Shown here one piece after another: positions 16,328 through 22,874 of a DNA stretch of 64,000 nucleotides (position 1 is the first letter of the stretch; each line of letters starts with the position of its first letter). The notes below the pieces were generated by a model, which was not told where the DNA came from, searched no databases, and saw only the letters and a list, made by a program, of their open reading frames with translations. Source of the DNA: Herbiconiux ginsengi (GTDB lineage Bacteria; Actinomycetota; Actinomycetes; Actinomycetales; Microbacteriaceae). A program made the position numbers and the translations under genes. The stretch lies in assembly GCF_900107435.1 (NCBI RefSeq), contig NZ_FNPZ01000003.1, forward strand, positions 62,001 to 126,000, written 5' to 3'.

Positions 16328-17472
16328 GCCGGGCAGATGTGGATGCCGGCGCCGGACGGCCGCCGACCACCGGACTCTACGTTCCCGGGGATCGCCCCGA
16401 CCGCTTCGCCAAGGCGGTGGCCACCGGTGCCGACCTGGTCATCCTCGACCTGGAGGATGCGGTGGCCCCGGCGGCGAAGTCGGCGGCGCGCGCGGCGGTG
16501 GTCGCCTGGCTCGCCGCGTCGGCGGCCGACGCGGCGACTGGCACCTCGGCCGCGGCGGCGACAAGCCCTGCGGTCGCGGCGGGCGGCCGAGCAGACGCGC
16601 CGCAGCGTGAGCCGGATGGGGCAGTGGGCGGAGTAGGCGCGCCGCGGCGCGAACCTGATGCGGCAGCGGGCCGAGCAGGTGCCCCGCAGCGCCAGACGGA
16701 TGTGGCGGCGGGCGCAGTGGATGCGACGGCGGGTGTCGATCGTGGCGGCGGGGATGAGGATGGAGTTCCCGACGTCGCGCGACCACGGGTGCTGCAGGTG
16801 CGGGTCAACGGGGGCGACGAGGGCGATCTTGCCGCGCTCGCCGCGGTTGCCGCTCAGGCCGGGGCCGCGGCATTCGAGGTGCGGCTGCCCAAAGTCGAGT
16901 CGACCGCGCAGCTCGACCGCGTCGCGGAGCTGCTGCCAGGCATGGCGGTGACCGCGCTGATCGAGAGCGCGCTCGGCGTGGAGCGTGCAGCAGAGATCGC
17001 AGCGCATCCGGTGGTCACGCGGCTTGCGCTCGGCGAATCCGATCTGGCCGGCGAACTCGGCACCCGATCGCCCGATGCTCTGCGGTACGCGCGCATCCGC
17101 CTGCTCTTCGCAGCCCGGGCGGCCGGACTGCCGGCGCCGATGCTCGCGGCCTATCCGGCCATCGCCGACCTCGACGGTCTTCGCGTCGACACCGAGGGCG
17201 GCCGCGAGTTGGGCTGGTGGGGACGGGTCGCGATCCATCCCTCGCAACTTCCGGTGATCGCCGCGGTCTTCGCACCGCGGGACGAGGAGCTCCGCTGGGC
17301 CCGCGAGGTGATCGCCGCGGTGGGCGACGGAGGGGTGGGGACCCTTGCGAACGGAGAGATGGTCGACGCGGCGATGCTGCCGCGGGCCCGCGCGATCCTC
17401 GAGCGAGCAGCGAGGACGCCGGGCCCGCCGCCCGCTCATGACACCGCCGACCCGAGCGGCCGCGACGCCTGA
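16324..17472 (+). CDS. HpcH/HpaI (CitE-like) aldolase/lyase with repeat-rich insertion
   Basis: A 382-residue protein starting at GTG 16324 (GTGA overlap). It is a malyl-/citramalyl-CoA lyase-type TIM barrel: GLYVPGDRPDRFAKA, VILDLEDAVAP, LQVRVNG, VRLPKVES, the Mg-binding Glu in TALIESALGVE and Asp in LGESDLAGELG, and IHPSQLPVI. An insertion of about 90 Ala/Gly/Pro-rich residues (about 65-160) interrupts the barrel after the first beta-alpha units and contains three 14-residue tandem units. Without it the length would fit the ~280-residue family. The partner CoA-transferase suggests cleavage of a 3-hydroxyacyl-CoA to acetyl-CoA, glyoxylate or pyruvate. The last codons lie inside the 17-bp tandem array. 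Confidence 0.85.
   Translation: MSRADVDAGAGRPPTTGLYVPGDRPDRFAKAVATGADLVILDLEDAVAPAAKSAARAAVVAWLAASAADAATGTSAAAATSPAVAAGGRADAPQREPDGAVGGVGAPRREPDAAAGRAGAPQRQTDVAAGAVDATAGVDRGGGDEDGVPDVARPRVLQVRVNGGDEGDLAALAAVAAQAGAAAFEVRLPKVESTAQLDRVAELLPGMAVTALIESALGVERAAEIAAHPVVTRLALGESDLAGELGTRSPDALRYARIRLLFAARAAGLPAPMLAAYPAIADLDGLRVDTEGGRELGWWGRVAIHPSQLPVIAAVFAPRDEELRWAREVIAAVGDGGVGTLANGEMVDAAMLPRARAILERAARTPGPPPAHDTADPSGRDA
16588..16713 (+). repeat. Three 42-bp in-frame tandem units inside the aldolase gene
   Basis: Units at 16588, 16630 and 16672 encode diverged 14-residue repeats around an APQREPD-like core. They lie in a low-complexity loop rather than in the catalytic barrel. Confidence 0.6.
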
Positions 17473-17640
17473 CCGGCCATGACGCCTGACCGGCCATGAC
17501 GACTGACCGGCCATGACGACTGACCGGCCATGACGCCTGACCGGCCATGACGACTGACCGGCCATGACGCCTGACCGGCGACGACGCCTCACCCGCCGCG
17601 ACGATTGCCCGGGCACGAAGACTGACAGGGCACGACTCGC
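17454..17640. repeat. 17-bp tandem repeat array after the operon
   Basis: The unit gaccggccatgacgcct (with c or a near its end) is repeated six times almost perfectly from 17471 to 17572. Four decayed copies keep the same period up to 17640. One further diverged copy (17454-17470) encodes the last residues of the aldolase, including its stop at 17470-17472. There are no spacers, so it is not a CRISPR. Confidence 0.9.
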
Positions 17641-17705
17641 ACCACACGACCGACGACCCACACACACACCACGGCACCGACGCCGACGAGAAGAAGGGAA
17701 CCACG

Positions 17706-20201
17706 ATGAGGTGGATCAGAACGACAGCGGCAGCAGCCGCGACCGCGGCGCTGGTGGCGGCGGGCCTGCTGGCCGGAGGCGGCGCCTCGAGCGCCGTGGC
17801 CGGCGAAACGCGGCCGGCGACGGTGGCGCGAGGGCAGGCATCCGTCGACGCGGCCGTCGCCCCTGCGGCCGCCGCAGCATCCGCGATCGCACCGGCCGAT
17901 GCCGCACCTCCGGCCGGCCGGCTCGAGCCGGGGCAGCTGCAGAGCGCGGCCGTCGGCGGCCCGATCGACTACACCGTCTATCTGCCCGCCGGTTACGACC
18001 CGGATGCCGCCACGCGCTACCCATCCGTGTACCTGCTGCACGGCCGGGGTGACAGCCAGTCGGCGTGGCAGCAGGTCGCCGGCGACCTCGACGAGATGAT
18101 CGCCGACGGCAGCATCCCGCCGATGGTCGTCATCATGCCGGACGCCCCGTGGAGCGACCGCGGCAACTACTACGTCGACTCGCAGTACACCGGCACCGCG
18201 CCCGGCACGAGCCCGGGGGTCGCGGTCGAGACCGCGTTCACCACCGACCTGATCGAGTGGGTCGACTCCCACTACGCCACCATCGACGACCGCGCGGCGC
18301 GGGTGGTGGGCGGCTACTCGATGGGCGGGGCGGGGGCGCTGCGCTTCTCCACCGCGCATCCGGATCTCTTCTCGTCGGCGCTCGTGCTGAGTCCGGCGGT
18401 CTACTACCCGAGCACCCCGGTCGACTCCTCGACGCGCGAGTTCGGCGCCTACGGCGTGGGCGACTCGCTCTACGACGAGGGTCGCTACCAGGCGCTCAAC
18501 TACCCGGCAACCTTCGCCGCGTTCGATCCGGCCGAGCCGGTGCACCTGTTCATCGCGGTCGGCGACGACGAGTACGTGATCCCGAACCCGGAAGACGCGA
18601 TCCACGACCTCGATTACGAAGCGGCCACCCTCTACAACCAGGCCAAGCGTGTTCCCGGCATCACCGCCGAGCTGCGCGTCTACAACGGTGGCCACGACTG
18701 GGGAGCGTGGGAGCAGGGCTTCCGCGAGGGCATGCGCGACATCGCAGGCTACGTCGCCACCGAGCCCGTGGAGCCGCTCACCGGAGTGCAGACCGGATCG
18801 GCCGGCGACGACTTCGCCGGCGGGGTGCTCGGTGCGGCCGACGGCGGCGTCGTGCAGGCGGTGACCGTCGCGGGTGACGCGCTCGGGCACACCGGGGCTG
18901 GCGGGTCGGACGTGCTCGTGCAGAAGCTCGCCGCCGACGGCAGTTCGGAGTGGGTGACGCCCATCGCCACCGCCCTGAACGAGCGGATGTACGGGGTGGT
19001 CTCGGGCGGTGAGGACGGTTCCGTGATCACGGCCGGTTACCAGCGCACCGACCACGCCGGGGCCCAGAACGACGACGCCTTCGCCGCCAAGCTCGGGCCT
19101 GATGGCGCGGCGCTGTGGAGCGTCGCGGTGGGCGATCCGTCCGCGGCCGATCGCGCCTACGGTGCGGCATCCGACGAGCAGGGCGGCGCGTTCCTCGCCG
19201 GCTACACCTCGGGCAGGGTCGGCGACGGCACGCCCGCGGGCGACAAGGACATCCTGATCGCGCACCTGGATGCCTCGGGTGCGGTCACCTGGACCAGCCA
19301 GTTCGGCAGCCCCGGCGAAGACAAGGCTTTCGCGGCCGCTCCCGCTCCGAACGGGGGCGTCTACGTGGGTGGCACAGCGGGCGGCGCGATGCCGGATGCC
19401 ACCTCTGCCGGTGGCTACGACGCCTGGGTGGCCGAGTACTCGGCCGACGGCGAGCAGCTCTGGTTGCAGCAGTTCGGCACGAGCGAGACGGATCAGGTAT
19501 CGGCGCTCGCCGTGACCGCATCCGGTGTCGTGGCAGCCGGATTCACCGGGGGGACCCTGGGGGAGTCGTCGGCCGGAGGCAACGACGCCTTCGTGGCGGC
19601 GTTCGGCGCCGATGGCTCGTCGCAGTGGCTGACCCGGGCCGGGACCTCGGGCGACGACCGGGCCGCGGGCGTGCTGGTGGGCGCCGACGACCGGATGCTC
19701 TTGGCCGGGCACACGAGCGGAGCCTTCGGTTCGCCGGCGGGTGGGGTCGACGTGTTCACGCTGGCGGTCGACGCCACGGGCACGGCGGGTGACGTCAGCC
19801 AGTTCGGAACACCCCAGCGCGATGGGGCCGACGTGTACGACGAAGCGAACCTGTTCGTCGCGCCGGGTGCATCCGGGGCGGCTTGGGTGCAGTCGGTGAC
19901 CTACGGTTCGATCGCCGGAGCGTCGAACGCGGGCGGTGCGGATGTCTTCCTCACCTCGGTGCCGTTCGAAGCGTCGGGCCCGGGCCAGCCCGGTGAGCCG
20001 GGTGGCCCCGGTGACCCGGGTTCCGGCGGTGCCGGTGGCGCTGGCGGCGGTGGCTCGTCGTCGGTCGCCGGCGGCGCCTCGGGAGCCCTGGGCGCGACGG
20101 GCCTCGAGGTCGTCCGCTGGCTCGCGATCGCCCTCCTGGTGCTCGGCGCGGGCGCCTCGATCCTGTTCGTCCGCCGCCGCCGCCTCCGGCCGGGCGCCTG
20201 A
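17706..20201 (+). CDS. Secreted esterase with beta-propeller repeats and C-terminal anchor
   Basis: An 831-residue exported protein. The Sec signal peptide covers residues about 1-32 and an Ala-rich linker follows. Residues about 75-350 form a putative esterase / enterochelin-esterase-like alpha/beta hydrolase with nucleophile motif GYSMGG near residue 204 and a His in NGGHDWGAW. Residues about 360-755 hold roughly six repeats of the SBBP beta-propeller type (for example GSAGDDFAGG, FGSPGEDKAF, FGTSETDQVSAL, AGTSGDDRAAG). A Gly/Pro linker, LGATG at about 795, a hydrophobic helix and an Arg-rich tail end the protein like a sortase sorting signal. The ester substrate is unknown. The start at ATG 17706 follows AAGAAGGGAA. 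Confidence 0.87.
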   Translation: MRWIRTTAAAAATAALVAAGLLAGGGASSAVAGETRPATVARGQASVDAAVAPAAAAASAIAPADAAPPAGRLEPGQLQSAAVGGPIDYTVYLPAGYDPDAATRYPSVYLLHGRGDSQSAWQQVAGDLDEMIADGSIPPMVVIMPDAPWSDRGNYYVDSQYTGTAPGTSPGVAVETAFTTDLIEWVDSHYATIDDRAARVVGGYSMGGAGALRFSTAHPDLFSSALVLSPAVYYPSTPVDSSTREFGAYGVGDSLYDEGRYQALNYPATFAAFDPAEPVHLFIAVGDDEYVIPNPEDAIHDLDYEAATLYNQAKRVPGITAELRVYNGGHDWGAWEQGFREGMRDIAGYVATEPVEPLTGVQTGSAGDDFAGGVLGAADGGVVQAVTVAGDALGHTGAGGSDVLVQKLAADGSSEWVTPIATALNERMYGVVSGGEDGSVITAGYQRTDHAGAQNDDAFAAKLGPDGAALWSVAVGDPSAADRAYGAASDEQGGAFLAGYTSGRVGDGTPAGDKDILIAHLDASGAVTWTSQFGSPGEDKAFAAAPAPNGGVYVGGTAGGAMPDATSAGGYDAWVAEYSADGEQLWLQQFGTSETDQVSALAVTASGVVAAGFTGGTLGESSAGGNDAFVAAFGADGSSQWLTRAGTSGDDRAAGVLVGADDRMLLAGHTSGAFGSPAGGVDVFTLAVDATGTAGDVSQFGTPQRDGADVYDEANLFVAPGASGAAWVQSVTYGSIAGASNAGGADVFLTSVPFEASGPGQPGEPGGPGDPGSGGAGGAGGGGSSSVAGGASGALGATGLEVVRWLAIALLVLGAGASILFVRRRRLRPGA

Positions 20202-20223
20202 CCGCACGCACCCGCATCCGCAT

Positions 20224-20280
20224 CGATCCGTCCGTTCGTGTCGTTTCACGAAGCCCAGAGCGGCACGAACTGACGGGTCG
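20224..20280. repeat. Dispersed palindromic repeat, copy 1 (possible terminator)
   Basis: Arms 20224-20242 and 20262-20280 match at 16 of 19 positions. The right half, a 25-bp stretch ending in ggcacgaactgacgggtcg, is identical to the copy at 42045-42107. It lies between the convergent esterase and DUF2255 genes and could end both transcripts. Confidence 0.75.
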
Positions 20281-20294
20281 TGGCGCCCGTCCGT

Positions 20295-20651
20295 TCAGAC
20301 GGGGATGACGCGGAGGGTGTAGGCGCGCACGGCGGGGGCGTTCACGTCGGTGACTCCCGGCTCCTGACCGCGGTACTTCGCGGTGTAGGCGGTGTCGACG
20401 CGATCGAGCTCTGTGGCGTCGTCGACGCGCTCGATCGTGGCAGGATAGCGCGCCGATCCGTCGGCGAAGGCCACACGCCCCGAGCGCCACGCTCGCGCAT
20501 ACCACTTCGACTTCTCGCCATAGCCGTTGCGGATGTAGGGCACCCCGTCGACGACGACGCCCCAGATCGGCGTGATCAGCTCACGCCCGTCGCGCGTCTC
20601 GGTCACGATCCGGATCGTGTCGGTCTCTCCGACGTACTCGACAGCACCCAT
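20295..20651 (-). CDS. DUF2255 family protein
   Basis: A 118-residue cytosolic protein. It has the DUF2255 pattern: an N-terminal IRIVTETRDGRELITPIWGVVVDGVPYIRN strand pair, the central WYARAWRSGRV motif, and a C-terminal TAYTAKYRG segment. It resembles the small split-barrel flavin-nitroreductase-like fold, and no function is established. The ATG at 20651 is chosen because GGGAGG lies 7 nt before it; an upstream in-frame start would add about 27 unconserved residues. It appears to be a single gene convergent with the esterase gene. Confidence 0.75.
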   Translation of the reverse strand: MGAVEYVGETDTIRIVTETRDGRELITPIWGVVVDGVPYIRNGYGEKSKWYARAWRSGRVAFADGSARYPATIERVDDATELDRVDTAYTAKYRGQEPGVTDVNAPAVRAYTLRVIPV

Positions 20652-20850
20652 CTCGCACCCTCCCATCGCGGCGGTCGCGTCGCCCCGTCCAGTCGCAGTG
20701 GCCAGAACCGCACCGTGCGCCCATGTTCTCACTCAACTCGCCCAGCGGAAAGGGGGCGGGGTAGCGCGAAGTCGCTCTTCCGCCGCCCGCGAGTCCGGCT
20801 TTGCGCTACCTCGCGAAGGGTGTGGGCAGGCGCGGAGCGCCTCACGGGCG

Positions 20851-21714
20851 CTACTTGAGCAGGCGGGAGAGCACTCGGTCGGCCAGGGGCTTGCCGCCCG
20901 TCTGGCAGGTGGGGCAGTACTGCAGGCTCGAGTCGGCGTAGGTGACCTGGCGCACGGTGTCGCCGCACACCGGGCACGGCTGGCCAGTGCGGCCGTGCAC
21001 CTGGAGGCCCGACTTCTTCTCGGCCTTCAACTCCGAGGCCGCCAGCCCGTCGGCGCGCGCGATCGCCCCGCGGAGCGTCTCGTTCAGGGCCGCGTAGAGC
21101 ACCGACACCTCGGCGCGCGACATCGCCGCGGGCTTGAAGGGCGACATCCGGGCCGCGTGCAGGATCTCGTCGGAATAGGCGTTGCCGATGCCCGCGATGA
21201 GCGACTGGTTGCGCAGCACCCCCTTGATCTGCGCACGCCCGGCGGCGGCCAGGATGCCCGCGAAGACATCTTCGGTGAAGGCCGGGTCGAGCGGATCGGG
21301 CCCCAGCCGCGCCACCCCCGGAACCTCGGCAGGATCGCGCACGACGTAGAGCGCCAGGCTCTTCTTCGTTCCCGCCTCGGTGACGTCGAACCCCGATCCG
21401 TCGTCGAGCACCAGCCGCGCCGCCAGCGGCCCTTTGCCGGGGCGCCCGGAGGGTGGCGGGGGAGGCCCGTCGCGCCAGCGCACCCAGCCGGCGCGCGCCA
21501 GATGGAGCAACAGGTGCAGCGACCCGATCTCGAAGTCGAGGAACTTGCCGTGCCGCGTCACTCCCCGCACCGTCTCGCCGGCGAGGGCGGAGACCGGCGG
21601 ATCGAAGGTCTTGAGCGCCGCGAACGACACCACGTCGACCCGGTCGACGACGCGCCCCGTCAGCCGCGCGCCGAGATCGGCGACGAGCGCGGTGACCTCG
21701 GGGAGCTCTGGCAT
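20851..21714 (-). CDS. Fpg/Nei family DNA glycosylase
   Basis: A 287-residue base-excision-repair enzyme. The start MPELPEV provides the catalytic Pro2 and Glu3. HGKFLDFE supplies the conserved Lys. The helix-two-turn-helix is QSLIAGIGNAYSDEIL. The C-terminal zinc finger is C-x2-C (CPVC) and C-x2-C (CPTC) with ADSSLQY between. The finger sequence and the GLAASELKAEKK segment differ from canonical MutM and fit the second, actinobacterial Fpg/Nei-like group. It should remove oxidised bases and nick the abasic site by beta,delta-elimination. The gene is monocistronic and faces away from the MBL gene. Confidence 0.92.
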   Translation of the reverse strand: MPELPEVTALVADLGARLTGRVVDRVDVVSFAALKTFDPPVSALAGETVRGVTRHGKFLDFEIGSLHLLLHLARAGWVRWRDGPPPPPSGRPGKGPLAARLVLDDGSGFDVTEAGTKKSLALYVVRDPAEVPGVARLGPDPLDPAFTEDVFAGILAAAGRAQIKGVLRNQSLIAGIGNAYSDEILHAARMSPFKPAAMSRAEVSVLYAALNETLRGAIARADGLAASELKAEKKSGLQVHGRTGQPCPVCGDTVRQVTYADSSLQYCPTCQTGGKPLADRVLSRLLK

Positions 21715-21868
21715 GCATCCATTCTCCGCCTCGCCACCGACATGCGGTCACTCCGCACTCCGCCCAGAGCGAGCACCAGCGTCCGCAGGCGTGCTGCGCG
21801 TTGTGCGGGGCGTCGCGCGCAGCGTCCCACCACACCCAGCCAGCGTGGCCCAGCGGGTGCGAGCGGGG

Positions 21869-21874
21869 TAGCGT
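21869..21874 (+). promoter_or_regulatory. -10 box upstream of MBL hydrolase
   Basis: TAGCGT lies 7 nt before ATG 21882, close to the leaderless spacing seen elsewhere in the window. GGGCGGG in between could also act as a weak ribosome binding site. Confidence 0.4.
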
Positions 21875-21881
21875 GGGCGGG

Positions 21882-22742
21882 ATGAACAGTGCCGAGTGGA
21901 TGCCCGTCGCCGGCGACGTCTTCCAGCGCCGCTACGATCCGCTCGACGTCTCGGTGGTGGCGATCGTGGGCGAGACGGGCGTCACGGTGGTCGACACCCG
22001 TAACAACCCGGCCGAGGCCGACGAGATCGTGCACGACGTCGAGGAGCGTTTCGCCCGCCCGATCGTCGCGGTCGTGAACACCCACGCGCACTACGACCAC
22101 ACCTTCGGCAACGAGCGGTTCACCCGCGAACCCGGGTTCAGCGGCGTGCCGATCTACGGCCACGCGCTCATCCCGCGGCACTACGAGGAGTTCGAGGCGC
22201 CGCGCCTGGCCGCCGTGCAGGCCGATCCGTCGCGCGAGCCCGACAAGCAGTGGGCCGAGGTGCGGCTCACTCCGCCGACCGTCCTGGTGCACGCGCCGGT
22301 CACGATGCATCCGGGCGGCCGCACCATCGAGCTGATCCCGATCGCGCCCGGCCACACCGACACCGACCTCGCCGTGTTCGTTCCGGATGCGCGGGTCTGG
22401 CTCCTCGGCGACGTGATCGAACAATCCGGTCCGCCGATGTTCGGTTCCGGATGCTTCCCGCTCGGCTGGCCGGGCGCGCTCGACGAGTTGCTCGATCGCA
22501 TCGAACCGGGCGACGCCGTGGTGCCCGGCCACGGAGCCGTGGTCGACCGCGCCTTCGTCGAACGTCAGGCGGACCACCTCCGCGCCGTCGCCGAACTCAT
22601 CCGCGCCGCTCACGCCGAGCGCACTCCGGTCGGCGAGGTGGAACTGCCGGCCGGACTTCTTGCGCTCTGGCCGGAGGCGTTCCTCCGCTCGGCGCTGTCG
22701 GCCGGCTATGCCGAGATCGACGCCCAGCCGACCGCGCCCTGA
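21882..22742 (+). CDS. MBL-fold metallo-hydrolase
   Basis: A 286-residue metallo-beta-lactamase fold enzyme. The metal site is visible as NTHAHYDHTFGN (H-x-H-x-D-H, about residues 67-72), IAPGHTDTDLAVFV (third His), LLGDVIEQSG (bridging Asp) and VPGHGAVVD (last His). ATG 21882 is preferred to the ORF start at 21801 because the upstream codons are unconserved and the -10 box lies between them. Similar proteins include broad hydrolases and glyoxalase II-like enzymes, and the substrate is undetermined. A strong hairpin follows the stop. Confidence 0.85.
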   Translation: MNSAEWMPVAGDVFQRRYDPLDVSVVAIVGETGVTVVDTRNNPAEADEIVHDVEERFARPIVAVVNTHAHYDHTFGNERFTREPGFSGVPIYGHALIPRHYEEFEAPRLAAVQADPSREPDKQWAEVRLTPPTVLVHAPVTMHPGGRTIELIPIAPGHTDTDLAVFVPDARVWLLGDVIEQSGPPMFGSGCFPLGWPGALDELLDRIEPGDAVVPGHGAVVDRAFVERQADHLRAVAELIRAAHAERTPVGEVELPAGLLALWPEAFLRSALSAGYAEIDAQPTAP

Positions 22743-22809
22743 CGAACGGCTCCGCTACCGAACGCCGTCTCGCCCGCGCGGCCTCGCGGCACCAGCGACG
22801 ACGCCTTCG

Positions 22810-22857
22810 AACGACGAAGCGGCCCTGCTCGCTCAGCGAGAGGGCCGCTTCGTCGTT
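22810..22857. terminator. Bidirectional hairpin terminator
   Basis: A perfect 17-bp stem (22810-22826 with 22841-22857) encloses a nested 6-bp stem CTCGCT/AGCGAG. It lies between the ends of the MBL gene (plus) and the lamin-tail surface protein gene (minus), so it can stop both. Confidence 0.85.
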
Positions 22858-22874
22858 GCGATGGAGCTACCGGG

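Noticed and set aside
17454-17640. Possible CRISPR or iteron origin
   Set aside because: There are no spacers, and no replication or cas gene; the array overlaps the end of a metabolic gene.
17589-20249. 886-codon open frame on the minus strand
   Set aside because: It is antisense to the esterase/propeller gene; its composition is that of a shadow frame.
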